64,000 bases of DNA from DATARR01 sp034666985 (GTDB lineage: Bacteria; Acidobacteriota; Thermoanaerobaculia; Multivoradales; UBA5704), in assembly GCA_034666985.1 (NCBI GenBank), contig JAXDKS010000071.1:18927-82926 (forward strand), given 5' to 3'. How positions within the stretch are numbered: the stretch's first letter is position 1; the number at the start of each line of letters is the position of its first letter. The position numbers were made by a program, and so were the translations under genes. Below the pieces are notes generated by a model, which was not told where the DNA came from, did not search any database, and saw only the letters and a program-made list of their open reading frames with translations. This document shows, piece after piece, positions 39,328 through 63,939 of the stretch.

Positions 39328-42300
39328 ATGAGCGACATTTCAGCACGGCTGGCCGGGCTCTCGCCGCAGAGACGCGAGCTTCTCCTGCGCCAACTCGCCG
39401 CTCGGCAGGCTCCCGCGGCGGCGGACCGCATCCCCCGGCAGCCGCGGTCTCCGGAGGCGCCGCAGGATACCGGCCGGTTCCCCCTCTCCTTCTCCCAGCT
39501 CCGGGAGTGGCTCTTGGAGCAGCTCGATCCCGGGACGCCGGCCTACAACATGCCCGGCGGAGCGCGCGTGCTGGGGCCTCTCGACCTCGACGCGCTGCGG
39601 CGCAGCGTGGGCGAGATCGTGCGCCGCCACGAGTCGCTACGCACGACGTTCGAGCCGGGCGCGGGGGAGCCGGTGCAGGTGGTCGCATCCATGATCAGGG
39701 TCGAGATTCCGCTCCTCGACCTCTCGGCCCTGCCGCCGCAGGCGCGGGAGGCCGAAGCCGCACGGCTGGTCGCGGCCGAGCGGCGGCTGCCGTTCGATCT
39801 CGCGCGGGGGCCGCTGCTGCGGTTCTTCGTCCTGCGCCTCGGCCCCGAGGATCACCTGGCGCCGTTCTCCATGCACCACATCGTCTCCGACGGCTGGTCG
39901 ATCGGCCTGTTCTTCCAGGAGCTGGTGGCGCTCTACGAGGCGTTCTCGACCGGCGCGGCATCAACGGTGTCGCCGCTCCTGGAGCTGCCCATCCAATATC
40001 CTGACTTCGCCGTCTGGCAGCGCGAGCGGCTTCAGGGCGAGCTCATGGCCGAGCAGGTGGGCTACTGGCGCGATCAGCTCGCGGGCTCACCGCCCCTCCT
40101 GCCCCTCCCCACCGACCGGCCGCGCCCGCCCGTCCAGCGACTGCGGGGCGCCCGGACGCCCATGGCCCTTTCCGCCGATCTGATCCGGGCCGCCCGGGCT
40201 CTCGGCCAGCGCGAGGGGGCGAGCCTCTTCATGGTGCTCCTCGCCGCGTTCCAGGCGCTGCTCGCCCGCTGGACCGGGGTGGACGACGTGCCGGTCGGGA
40301 CTTTCTCGGGCAACCGCGGCCGGGCCGAGCTGGAGAAGCTCATCGGCTTCTTCATCAACACCCTGGTGCTGCGCACCCGGCTGGAGGACGCCCCCGGCTT
40401 CGGCGCCCTGGTGGCGCGGGTGCGCGACGTCACCCTGGGCGCCTTCGCCCATCAGGAGGTGCCCTTCGAGAAGCTGCTGGAGGAGCTGCGGCTGGACCGG
40501 GACCTCTCCCACACCCCTCTCTTCCAGGCGCTCCTCCTGGTGCAGAACTTCCCTCTGGAGACCGTGGAGCTCTCCCGCGTGCGCCTCGCGCCGCTGGTCG
40601 AAGAGGGCTCACCCTCCCACGTGAACTTCGACCTCGAGCTGATCCTGAGTGAGGTGGGCGACGAGGTGCGGGGCATGACCGGCTACAACGCCGAGCTGTT
40701 CGACGCCGGGACGATCGAGCGCCTGAACCGCCACCTGACGGCGCTGCTGGCGGCAGCTCTGAAGGAGCCGGAGCGGTCGGTATACGAGCTTCCCTTGCTG
40801 TCCCCGGCGGAGTTGAAGCAGCTCCTGGGGGATTGGAGCGGCGTAGCGGTGTCCCCGGACCAGGTACCGCACCCGGTTTCCCTCCTCTTCGCGGTCCAGG
40901 CGGCGCGCACACCCGAGGCCGTGGCCGTGGAGCACGAGGGGATGGGCACCACCTACCGCGAGCTGGAGGAGCGATCGAACCGTCTCGCCCGCTTCCTGCG
41001 GCGGCTGGGAGTGGGGCCGGAGACCGTGGTGGGCGTGGCCGCGGATCGTTCCTCCGAGCTGATGACGGGTCTGCTGGCGACGCTCAAGGCGGGCGGCGCC
41101 TATCTACCCCTCGATCCCGACTATCCGCCGGAGCGCCTGGCCTGGATGCTGGAGGATGCGGGCGCCTCCCTGCTGCTGACCCGCCGGCACCTGGCATCGC
41201 GCTGGCCCGAGGTGAGGACGGTGCTGTTGGATGGGGGAGAGTGGGAAGCTGAAGACTCCGCACCGCTCTCTGGAGAGATCAAGCCGGGGCACGCCGCCTA
41301 CGTCCTCTATACCTCGGGGTCGACCGGCCGGCCCAAGGGGGTGGTGGTGGAGCACCGGTCGCTCGCCGCCTACACCCTGGACGCGGCGGCGGCCTACGGC
41401 CTCGCGCCCGGCGAGCGGGCCCTGCAGTTCGCCTCCATCAGCTTCGACACCAGCGCCGAGGAGATCTATCCGGCGCTCGTGACCGGCGCCACCCTGGTGC
41501 TGCGGCCGGAGTCGATGCTGGACTCAATCCCCCGCTTCCTGGCCGAGCTGGACCGCCTGGGGATCACCGTCCTCAACCTGCCCACCGCGTACTGGCACGA
41601 GCTGGCGGGCGGGCTCGAAGGCCGGGCGCTCCCCTGGGGGCTGCGGCGGGTGATCCTCGGCGGCGAGCGGGCTCTCCCCGAGGCCCTCGTCCAGTGGCGG
41701 CAGGGGGCGACAGGCCATCCCGCCCGGCTGGTGAACACCTACGGCCCCACGGAGACGACCATCGTCGTCACCCGCCACGAGCTGGCGGACGTGGAGGACC
41801 CGGCGATGGGCATCCCCATCGGCCGGCCGATCCCCGGCGCCCGGGTCTACGTGGTGGATCCCCGGCTTCAGCCCGTGCCGCCCGGAGTGGCGGGCGAGCT
41901 GCTGGTGGGCGGCACCGGGCTCTCCCGCGGCTATCTCGGCCGGCCGGACCTGACGGCCGCGGCCTTCGCCCCCGATCCCTTCGGCGAGATCCCCGGCAAC
42001 CGTCTCTATCGCACCGGCGATCTCGTTCGTTTCCGATCCGGCGGCGTCCTGGAGTTCCTGGGTCGGATCGATGGGCAGGTGAAGATCCGCGGCTTCCGGG
42101 TGGAGACGGGGGAGATCGAGAGTGCCCTGACGGCCCATCCCCGGGTCCGGACCGCCGCCGTGACCCTGCGCGAGGACGCTCCCGGCTCGCCGGGACTGGT
42201 GGCCTACGTGGTGCCGGCCGGAGAGCCCGGGTCCGAGCCTCCGACCACCAGCGAGCTGCGCCGCTTCCTCGCCGGCCGTCTGCCGGAGCACATGATGCCC

Positions 42301-42702
42301 GCGGCGTTCATGATCCTGGAGTCCCTCCCCCTCACCGGCAGCGGCAAGGTGGACCGCCGGGCCCTCCCCCGGCCGGACGGCGAGCGTCCGCGGCTCGAAC
42401 GGGAGTACCTGCCGCCGGCCTCCGAAGTGGAGGAGGCGCTGGTGGAGATCTGGGCCGAGACGCTGGGGATCGCTCGCGTCGGCGTCCAGGACAACTTCTT
42501 CGAGCTGGGCGGCCACTCCCTGCTCGCCACCCAGGTGATCACCCGCATCCGCGAGCGCCTGCGGATCGACCTGCCCCTGATCGCCCTCTTCCAAATGCCC
42601 ACGGTCGAGCATCTCGCCGTGGTGGTGGAGGAGAAGATCCTCGATCTCCTGGAGGCGCTGGAGGACGCGGAGGTGCAGGCGCTGGTCTCGCCTCGTGCTT
42701 GA
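39328..42702 (+). CDS. Nonribosomal peptide synthetase module, C-A-T
   Basis: 1,124 residues from the ATG at 39328; an open frame further upstream lacks NRPS homology. Condensation domain ~45-475 with active HHIVSDGW (H183, H184). Adenylation domain ~525-1020 with A3 YTSGSTGRPKG (from Y661), A4/A5 SFDTSAEEIYP and NTYGPTETT, A7/A8 YRTGDLVRF and GQVKIRGFRVETGEIE, A10 SGKVDRRALP. Carrier domain ~1030-1100 with phosphopantetheine serine S1064 in LGGHSLLATQV. My by-eye specificity code is DTENIGTIVK; I cannot assign an amino acid from it. There is no thioesterase, so it must hand over to the 4,820-aa synthase, from which it is separated by 5.4 kb. Confidence 0.93.
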   Translation: MSDISARLAGLSPQRRELLLRQLAARQAPAAADRIPRQPRSPEAPQDTGRFPLSFSQLREWLLEQLDPGTPAYNMPGGARVLGPLDLDALRRSVGEIVRRHESLRTTFEPGAGEPVQVVASMIRVEIPLLDLSALPPQAREAEAARLVAAERRLPFDLARGPLLRFFVLRLGPEDHLAPFSMHHIVSDGWSIGLFFQELVALYEAFSTGAASTVSPLLELPIQYPDFAVWQRERLQGELMAEQVGYWRDQLAGSPPLLPLPTDRPRPPVQRLRGARTPMALSADLIRAARALGQREGASLFMVLLAAFQALLARWTGVDDVPVGTFSGNRGRAELEKLIGFFINTLVLRTRLEDAPGFGALVARVRDVTLGAFAHQEVPFEKLLEELRLDRDLSHTPLFQALLLVQNFPLETVELSRVRLAPLVEEGSPSHVNFDLELILSEVGDEVRGMTGYNAELFDAGTIERLNRHLTALLAAALKEPERSVYELPLLSPAELKQLLGDWSGVAVSPDQVPHPVSLLFAVQAARTPEAVAVEHEGMGTTYRELEERSNRLARFLRRLGVGPETVVGVAADRSSELMTGLLATLKAGGAYLPLDPDYPPERLAWMLEDAGASLLLTRRHLASRWPEVRTVLLDGGEWEAEDSAPLSGEIKPGHAAYVLYTSGSTGRPKGVVVEHRSLAAYTLDAAAAYGLAPGERALQFASISFDTSAEEIYPALVTGATLVLRPESMLDSIPRFLAELDRLGITVLNLPTAYWHELAGGLEGRALPWGLRRVILGGERALPEALVQWRQGATGHPARLVNTYGPTETTIVVTRHELADVEDPAMGIPIGRPIPGARVYVVDPRLQPVPPGVAGELLVGGTGLSRGYLGRPDLTAAAFAPDPFGEIPGNRLYRTGDLVRFRSGGVLEFLGRIDGQVKIRGFRVETGEIESALTAHPRVRTAAVTLREDAPGSPGLVAYVVPAGEPGSEPPTTSELRRFLAGRLPEHMMPAAFMILESLPLTGSGKVDRRALPRPDGERPRLEREYLPPASEVEEALVEIWAETLGIARVGVQDNFFELGGHSLLATQVITRIRERLRIDLPLIALFQMPTVEHLAVVVEEKILDLLEALEDAEVQALVSPRA

Positions 42703-42719
42703 CCTGTGGGCCTGACGGT

Positions 42720-42737
42720 TGTACAGTTTCCTGTACT
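42720..42737. promoter_or_regulatory. Predicted YefM operator
   Basis: GTACAG-TTTC-CTGTAC is a perfect inverted repeat 20 bases upstream of the antitoxin ATG. The left half includes TGTACA, the core hexamer of the palindromes bound by E. coli YefM/YefM-YoeB. Autorepression of the pair is therefore likely. Confidence 0.6.
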
Positions 42738-42755
42738 TGGCGAGGTAACTCAATC

Positions 42756-43007
42756 ATGGACTCGATCTCTTACACCAACGCGCGCGCCAACCTGACAAGG
42801 ACCATGGATCAGGTCTGCGAAACCCACGAGCCTGTCATCATCACGCGCAGTGGCCAAGCATCCGTGGTGATGCTTTCGCTTGAGGATTACAGCTCCCTTG
42901 AGGAGACGGCGTACCTTCTGCGCAGCCCCAAGAATGCGAAGCGTCTGCTCGAAGCGATCGCTGACCTCGAACGAGGCCGCGGCACAGAACGAGAGCTCAT
43001 TGAGTGA
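42756..43007 (+). CDS. yefM: YefM (Phd) family antitoxin
   Basis: 83 residues: SISYTNARANLTRTMDQVCE, then EPVIITRSGQASVVMLSLED and YSSLEETAYLLRSPKNAKRL, the complete YefM/Phd DNA-binding fold followed by the toxin-neutralising C-terminal tail. It overlaps the toxin start by 4 bases (GTGA). Its base composition is less GC-rich than the flanking NRPS genes, suggesting acquisition. Confidence 0.93.
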   Translation: MDSISYTNARANLTRTMDQVCETHEPVIITRSGQASVVMLSLEDYSSLEETAYLLRSPKNAKRLLEAIADLERGRGTERELIE

Positions 43008-43258
43008 AGCTCATCTTCTCCGAGCAGGCTTGGGAAGACTACCTGTACTGGCAGAAGACCGACCGTAAGGCACTGGTAAGAATCAACCAGCTCATTCGCG
43101 AGATTCAACGTGAGCCGTTCAGCGGTACCGGCAAGCCAGAGCCGCTGAAGCACGCTTTCGGCGGCTACTGGTCACGTCGTATCAACAACGAGCACAGGAT
43201 CATCTACAAAATCCAGGACGACTCCGTCCTCCTTGCTCAGCTCCGCTATCACTACTAG
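43004..43258 (+). CDS. yoeB: YoeB family mRNA-interferase toxin
   Basis: 84 residues, the usual size of YoeB. KLIFSEQAWEDYLYWQKTDR, NQLIREIQREPFSGTGKPEP and GGYWSRRINNEHRIIYKI, ending LRYHY. The catalytic Glu (REPFSGTGKPE region), Arg (SRRI, NEHR) and C-terminal His-Tyr expected of a ribosome-dependent endoribonuclease are present. No sign of inactivation. Co-translated with yefM. Confidence 0.93.
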   Translation: MKLIFSEQAWEDYLYWQKTDRKALVRINQLIREIQREPFSGTGKPEPLKHAFGGYWSRRINNEHRIIYKIQDDSVLLAQLRYHY

Positions 43259-43399
43259 TCAGGATCGTGCTGCGGGGAGCGAAGTTGCGGCTTGGCCGCG
43301 GAGCCATTGGGGGAACGTTGTCGACCGCATCGGGCGCGGGAGCGTAGACTGGGTGCGGGCTCGGGAGTGCCGCGCCATGAAGAGACGCGAAGCTCGGGT

Positions 43400-44560
43400 T
43401 TCGTCGTGACGCACCTTCCTCTGCATCACAACGAGGGGTTCGCATGAGACACGAGAGCCGGATTGCATCACGACCACCAAGGATTGAGACATTCCCACCG
43501 CGGTCTGAATCACTACGATCCCGCCGTGCGACGCCAGCACCACGCTTCAAGCTCCCTGGATCGCGGTGGGGCTCCTCGCGACCGGGATTTGAGTCACCAC
43601 CGAAAGCTCACGAGACACGATGATGGCGATCTACGACACAGTGAAAGGGGTGGGAGTGACGCAATTCACGGTGTGCGTCACTCCCACCTCGGAGTGCGTC
43701 ACTCAGACCGGGGATTGCGTCATGCAAACCTCGCAGTGCGTCACGCAGACTCCGGCCTGCATCGCTACGACCGCGGTCTGCGCGACGCAATTCGCGGTGG
43801 GAGTGTCTCCAACCTCTTCCGTCGTGTTGCAGAAGCGCTCCCGAGTCGCCGAGACCTTGTCGGTAGCGCCGTACGTCCCCATTTCGACGGTCCACAACCT
43901 CTCGGTCGTGCCTCACGAACGTGTCGCGGAGACTCCGGACCTCTTCGCGGCGTCTCCGAAATGGAGCATTGCGTCGCAGGAATGTCTGCGAGCTTGGCAC
44001 GAGCGTCGTGTCGTGTCTCATAGCCGGAGCGGGGGGACGCCTACCCGGATCGCCGATACCGGTATCCCTCTCTTTGTGATGCAGCGGCGGATCGAGGGAG
44101 CCGAGTTCGGGCACTACGGGACCCACGGATGGGTCGCCGGACCCATGGGTCGAGTCGCCGGACCCATGGGTCGAGTCACCGGACCCTTGGGTCGAGTCGC
44201 CGGACCCATGGGTCGAGTCACAGGACCCTTGGGTCGAGTCACCGGACCCATGGGTCAAGTCGCCGGACCCTTGGGTCGAGTCATAGGACCCATGGGTCAA
44301 GTCACGGGACCCACGGGTCAAGTCACCGGACCCATGGGTCAAGCCGCCCGACCCTTGGGTCAAGTCACCCGACCTATGAGTCATGTCACCGGACCCACGG
44401 GTCGCGTCACGGGCTCCACGGGTCACATCGTAGGCCCCATGGGTCCAGTTTCGGGGACTTCGGGTCTGGTCGCGGGATTCTCGGGTCCGGTAACGCAATC
44501 TCCGGGTTCGGTCGCGGGACCCTCGGGTCCAATCACTCACCCCGTGGGTCTCCTGGTTCC
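43400..44560. repeat. Long array with 21-bp periodicity
   Basis: From about 43400 the sequence falls into consecutive 21-bp units, more than 50 in all. In 43675-43780 the units share GCGTCAC at exact 21-bp steps. From 44140 to 44560 about 20 units step by exactly 21 bp around GGTCRAGTC and CGGACCC. Six of these contain the perfect 12-bp palindrome GACCCATGGGTC (44140, 44161, 44203, 44245, 44287, 44329), and TTG-type units alternate with them. Because 21 is a multiple of three, several frames on both strands stay open as heptad repeats (VAGPMGR, or DLTHGSG on the other strand). I see no reason to prefer any as a gene. Confidence 0.85.
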
Positions 44561-44564
44561 TGCC

Positions 44565-44790
44565 CCGAAGGGGCAACGGCACGTAGCCTGGGGCGCCAGC
44601 CCCAGGAACCGGCGCCCCCACCTCCCTCAGAGCCCTGAAGGGGCGGCGGCAGCTCATTGCCGGCAGGGAACTGCCGCCGCCCCTTCAGGGCTCAAGGATC
44701 TTTTTGATCGTCTCTTCCAGGGGCCAGCAAACAGCGCTGGCCCCTGGCTACATGCCTTTGCCCCTTCGGGGCAGGTCTCCGCCCCTGATC
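44565..44790. repeat. Cluster of nested palindromic repeats upstream of the STAND gene
   Basis: Outer elements are GCCCCGAAGGGGCAACGGCA and TTTGCCCCTTCGGGGCAGG. Next in is CCTGGGGCGCCAGCCCCAGG. Innermost is a perfect 23-bp inverted repeat, 44630-44652 (GAGCCCTGAAGGGGC...) and 44671-44693. It looks like REP-type repetitive DNA. No clear promoter for the following gene is visible within it. Confidence 0.75.
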
Positions 44791-44803
44791 CTTCGGAGGC
44801 GCT

Positions 44804-47800
44804 GTGCGCCGTTCCGTGATCGACTCCAAGGACGGCGCGCGGGCGGATCTCGGGCCCGCACGGACACGGCCGGAGCCACTGGCTTCGCAGCGCGCTCTTC
44901 CGTTCACGTCGCTGCACGACGACGAGTTCGAGATCCTCTGTTACCTCCTTCTGAAACGCGAGCACCCTGGCGAGACGATCTTGGCTTATGGCGGTCCAAG
45001 CGACGGGGGCCGTGACATCCTGCGTCCACAGTCGCCCCGCGGGTGCGAGCTGATCCAATGCAAGCGGTATGAAGGGAACGTAGGAATCGATGAGATCCGG
45101 AAGGAACTGGCCAAGCTGTACACGAACGTTTTCCAGGAGGCGATTCCCGATCGCCCCGAGCGCGTCACCTTCTACGTTTCCCGGGACCTGACAGCTCCTG
45201 CCAAGGATCTCCTGCGCGATCAGAGCCGCTGGATCGAGGCCGCCGAGGGCGCTCTTCGCGAGCACCTGCGCCGCGAGCCCGAGCCGGAGCTCCTTGACTT
45301 CGCCCGGACGTGGTGGCCGGAGCTCGGGTGGGAATCGGAGATCGAGCTGACGGAGAGGGTGAATCGGCAGCCGGAGTTGCGGGATGAGTTCTTCGCGGTC
45401 AAGAAGGTCATGGACGTTGAAGCCTTTCGCGAGATCCTTGCGGAAGAGCGTCGGCGGCCGGTTGTGGCGCACCCGAAGCGGAATTCTTCGCCTTCCTGGC
45501 CGAAGATGACAGCGACGCAACGGAAGTGGTGTACCTTCTTCAAGGGGCTCGGAGAGGCGGATCAGGCGTTCTTCTATCTCAACGACTGGCCTGGATTATC
45601 CCCCGACCAGCGCTTCGTCGCTCCAAAGGAATTGCCGAAGATTCGTGAGGCTTTGAGCCGCGAGCCCTTGACGTTTCTGATCGGCCCGCTTGCGGCGGGC
45701 AAGACTTTCACGGCTGTCCAACTCCTCTGGGAAGAGTACCGACAGGGGCGACGACGAGTTGTCTGGATCGCCCCGCCCACATTCCAGCACACGGAAGGTC
45801 CGATTCCGGCAGAGCACGGCTTTCCGGACATGGAAGGGCGAATTCGTTTGCTCATCCACCACCTGGGCCAGCCACGGGATGCTTCCGATTTCATCTCGAA
45901 ATTTCTGGAGCCGGACAGTCTCGTCTACATCGAAGATCCGTTCGGCAAGCGGGACGACGAGTTCAGCAGCAGTCTTCACACCTATAAATTCTTCGACCTC
46001 GACCGATTCGTCGAGACCCTCTGCGACAATGCTGTCCGGGCGAACTGCCACATCCTGGTGACCAGCCGTACAGGTCTGTTTGAAAGGTGGTTGGAGGATC
46101 GCAAGGCTGCGGGGAAGAGCCGGCCGCCATCTGCTTTGATCAGGATCGACTCCGACTCTTATGGAAGAAAGGACCGCGAGAGCTTCGCTCACAGACTGGC
46201 CGCGAATCGCGGATTTAGAAATTCCGAGGACGTTGCGGAGGAGATTGCCTACCGAATTAAATTTCCCTATGAAATAGAGCGAATTATTCATAAGCTGCCG
46301 CCCGAGGCTACGGCCGAGGACGCTGAGGACGCCGCGAAGGCTTGGTGGGGAGACTTGGTGGCTTCCGTACGCCGCCAACTCCATCCCGAAACGGATGGAG
46401 AGAGGCTGCTCCTGGTGGCCACTGCGCTCGAGTGGCCGCAAGCGGAATATCGCGACCTCTACAGCCACCTGGGATGGCCCGGGGATGCGGAAGCGGCCCT
46501 GAAGGAGGCGCTGTCTCGCCTGGGATTCTTGATTGCTCGGAAGCGTATCGCCTATATAGGTCCCGGTTGGTCTCCGTTCAAGAAGAACTATAAAGGACCG
46601 TCAGACGAGCTCCTCGTGGCGTCGCATTCTTCGGTCGACGAGGGTATCAAGGACGTTCTGCAGTCAGATCCGCAGTGGCTGGAAAGGTTGGCTGTCGCCC
46701 TTCCGAGTCGCGGGAAGCGGGACGTCGATCTCGCCATCTTTCTCCTCTCGCTGGGGATCGGAAAAGTGGCCGGACCGGCTCAGGACGGAATCACGACCGT
46801 CTTGTTCGAGAACCAGGGACTCTCTGGGCGCTATACAGCGGCGTTCATGCGACTTTGGTCTTCTTGTGACGCAGTTTTCAAGGAGAGGATGTTCCGCTAT
46901 CTGAAGACCGACCCTACAGACATTGTGCGGGAGCTCGCGGCTTGGCTACAGATTGTCGAGGTTCCAGCGGAGGATGCGTGGAATCTCGTCCGCCTGTTGC
47001 CCCAAAAGCGCTATCTGGTCCAGGGCGGAGAGCCACTGATGGAGGTGCTCCATAGCCATCCCTGGCGGCATTTCGTCACCCACATTGGGGAAGTGCCTGA
47101 CGATCTCCGTGACTCTCTTGAGGAGTTGGCCAGCCTCAGGCCTGTCCTTTTCACCTATGCCCTGGGAGAGGTGCTGGTTGAACGCTGGGATGCGGTGCCA
47201 GCTTCCTTCAAGAAGATCTTTTTGAGCGAGAAGGCGACGGCGGACCCGCAGGTGCAGGAGAAGGTCCTGCGGGCGATCGTCTCCCATTGGGAGAAGGTGC
47301 CGCAGGAGTTGCGGGACTTTTTCCTGAAGCAGTCCAGTCAGGGAAACTGGCGTGTACGTGAAAAGGCAGCGAGCGCCGCCTGGATCTATTGGGAGAGGAA
47401 TCCGGCCCTTTTCGACCCCCTGTTCATGAAGGCTGTGGAGGACCCCGACATCCGAGTGCCTCTGGCCGTCCTGAACGAATCAGGAGAATACGAGCGCGAC
47501 CAGCGGTTCGCCCAGGCGTTGCTTCGGCGGGTGGCGGGGGCCGAGGCAGCGGAGATGCTTCATAAGCTCCTACTCGAGAGCCTCGGTCCAGATTCCGGTT
47601 GGAAGATGGAGGCAGCGCGAACCTGCCTGGAGCGAGGTGGAAATCTTGCGCTCGCCGTTCTGGCGGACGCGCACTTCCGCTATCCCACCAGATCTACGCC
47701 CCTATGGACGCCGGATGGACCTCTCATCCAGCAGCCGGAGGTGGTGAGGCTTGGGGCGCTCCACGCCTACGCCAACTATCATCGCGGAGATCGGGATTTC

Positions 47801-48087
47801 CTGTCCCCGCAGGAGGCCATCACGCTAGCCCAAGGGCTCTCGCAACCCTACCGCTATTGGGCTCTCTGCTATTTTTCCATCCAGGCCGTCCGTCTGCCCG
47901 ATGAGATCCGAGCCTTCATCGACAACCTGGAAGGCGCAGAGGGCGAGGACGGGGATGCCGTCCGACAAGGCAGGGAGCACCGGGAGCCTGAGAATGGTTG
48001 GTCCGAATGGAGCTTTCCTGTCCTGGACCTCGGCGAGGAGTTAAAAAAGATTGAGGCGGCCCAGGCCGCGTCAGGGGAGGCGGTCCG

Positions 48088-48091
<4 letters not shown>
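44804..48091 (+). CDS. Mrr-like nuclease - STAND NTPase - HEAT-repeat protein (candidate antiviral sensor)
   Basis: 1,095 residues from a GTG. Residues ~38-150 are a PD-(D/E)xK nuclease of the Mrr type: SDGGRDIL (D71) and ELIQCKRYEG (Q85-x-K87). Residues ~265-560 are a STAND-type P-loop ATPase: Walker A IGPLAAGKTF (K300), Walker B-like SLVYIEDPFGK (E377, D378) and sensor-like HILVTSRTGLF. Residues ~600-1060 are helical repeats of HEAT type (VREKAASAAWIYWERNPALF). Nuclease-STAND-repeat order is that of Avs antiphage proteins, in which the repeats recognise a phage protein and activate the nuclease. The ATG of the large synthase overlaps its stop. Confidence 0.82.
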
Positions 48092-62550
<14,459 letters not shown>

Positions 62551-62557
62551 TGCCGGA

Positions 62558-63274
62558 GTGATCCGAGCCGTCCTGTTCGACTTCAACGGCGTACTGGTCG
62601 ACGACGAGCCGATCCACCTGGAGGTTTTCCAGCGGGTGCTCGCCGAGGAGGGGATCTCCCTCTCGGCCGAGGACTACGCGGCCCGTTACGTGGGCCTGGA
62701 CGACCGCACCTGCTTCGCGGCGGTGCTCGGGAGAGCGGGGGAGTCCGCCCACCCTCCAGACATTCCGCGCCTGATGCGGCTGGTGGCGCGCAAGGCCAGC
62801 TACTACCAAGAGCGCATCCGCCGCGGCGGCTATCCGTTCTTTCCGGGAGCCCTGGAGCTGGTCACGGGCCTCGCCGCGGCCAGGAGGATGCTCGGCGTGG
62901 TGAGCGGCGCCCTGCGCGAGGAGGTCGACGGCGCCCTGCGCCAGGCCGGCATCCTCGACCGCTTCAAGGTGCTGGTCACCACCGAGGACGTCGACGAGGG
63001 CAAGCCTCATCCCGAGGGCTACCTCAAGGCCCTGGAGAGCCTCAACTCCCAGCCCCCCCTGCCGGAGCGCCTGCTCCACCCCCACGAGGTGCTGGCTGTC
63101 GAGGACAGCCCGGCCGGCCTCGCCGCCGCCGCCGAGGTGGGCTTCCCCACCCTCGGCGTGGCCCACACCTTCCCGGCCGCCCGCCTCTCCGGGGCCGACG
63201 TGGTGACCCCGAGTCTCCGCGACCTGACCCCCGAAGGCCTCGACCGGCTGTTCGCCGAGGTCAGCCGGCGGTGA
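62558..63274 (+). CDS. HAD-superfamily hydrolase (beta-phosphoglucomutase-like)
   Basis: 238 residues from a GTG eight bases after the synthase stop. Motif I VLFDFNGVLVDDEP (DFNG in place of the common DxDG/T), helical cap, motif II LGVVSGALREEVDGALRQ, motif III KPHPEGYLKAL, motif IV VLAVEDSPAGLAAAAEVGFP. It belongs to the PGM-like HAD group. Its position immediately behind the synthase suggests co-transcription, but no specific role in product formation is evident. Confidence 0.88.
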   Translation: MIRAVLFDFNGVLVDDEPIHLEVFQRVLAEEGISLSAEDYAARYVGLDDRTCFAAVLGRAGESAHPPDIPRLMRLVARKASYYQERIRRGGYPFFPGALELVTGLAAARRMLGVVSGALREEVDGALRQAGILDRFKVLVTTEDVDEGKPHPEGYLKALESLNSQPPLPERLLHPHEVLAVEDSPAGLAAAAEVGFPTLGVAHTFPAARLSGADVVTPSLRDLTPEGLDRLFAEVSRR

Positions 63275-63831
63275 CTCTGATCCTGACTCCGGAAGCTCGC
63301 CAGCGGGCCGAGCAGTTCGTGAAGCCCCTCTACGCCGGGCTGGACGGCGTCCAGACCTTCGATCGCGTGGAGCGTCTCCGGCGGCGGATAGCGGGCCTGC
63401 GGGAGGGAATGGAGGTGGATGGGGACCTGCTGGAGCTCCTCCTCCTCTTCCACGGCGTTGTGGACCGGCTGGGCTCCCTCGCTCCCGGTGGCCGTCTGGA
63501 TCTCTTCCTGCGCGATCTCGGCCTGCCGGACTCCCTGGCCCGCCGGCTGCGAGCCGGCCTGGGGAGGATCGGGGAAGATCCCAAGGGACCCGAGGAGGAT
63601 CTCCTCCACGACGCGCTGCTCCTGGAGTCCGCCGGGGTTGCCGCCGCGGCAGAACGGCTGATGGCGATGGGGAAGAAGCGGACGCCCCTCGCCAAGGCTC
63701 TGGCGCAGCTCGATCCCGGTCCGCCGGCCGAGCGTTACCGCACCGCGCGGGGCGCCGGGCTGGGGACCGCGCGCCGTCGCGAGACCGAGATGTGGATTGC
63801 GGATCTGCGGGGGCGGATCGCCGCGGATTAG
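63271..63831 (+). CDS. Hypothetical helical protein
   Basis: 186 residues from a GTG that overlaps the upstream HAD stop. Almost entirely alpha-helical, with ELLLLFHGVVDRLGSLAPGG, then LLHDALLLESAGVAAAAERL and arginine-rich helices at the end (YRTARGAGLGTARRRETEMW). HG and HD dyads vaguely recall degenerate HD-domain proteins, but I cannot support that assignment. Co-translated with the HAD gene. Confidence 0.6.
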   Translation: MTLILTPEARQRAEQFVKPLYAGLDGVQTFDRVERLRRRIAGLREGMEVDGDLLELLLLFHGVVDRLGSLAPGGRLDLFLRDLGLPDSLARRLRAGLGRIGEDPKGPEEDLLHDALLLESAGVAAAAERLMAMGKKRTPLAKALAQLDPGPPAERYRTARGAGLGTARRRETEMWIADLRGRIAAD

Positions 63832-63935
63832 GCCCTCACCCCCTGTCCCCCATAGGCGCTAACTTTGCCCCAAAGCTCCCCCGCCCAAGACCCTCACCCC
63901 TGCCCCTCTCCCGACCACCCCATCCCCCTCCCCGG
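63832..63935. repeat. C-rich palindromic repeat family, intergenic copy
   Basis: Starts in the stop codon region of the upstream gene. 63891-63935 is the 45-bp stretch shared exactly, in inverse orientation, with the coding repeat at 57324-57368. Confidence 0.9.
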
Positions 63936-63939
63936 TGTA

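Noticed and set aside
43400..44560. CRISPR array
   Set aside because: Units are contiguous 21-mers with gradual divergence. There is no alternation of constant repeats with unrelated ~30-40-bp spacers and no cas genes.
43608..44819. 399-aa plus-strand and 349-aa minus-strand heptad-repeat ORFs in the 21-bp array
   Set aside because: A 21-bp repeat without stop codons stays open in several frames on both strands. No ribosome site, signal or domain distinguishes any of them, so I report the array as repeat DNA.
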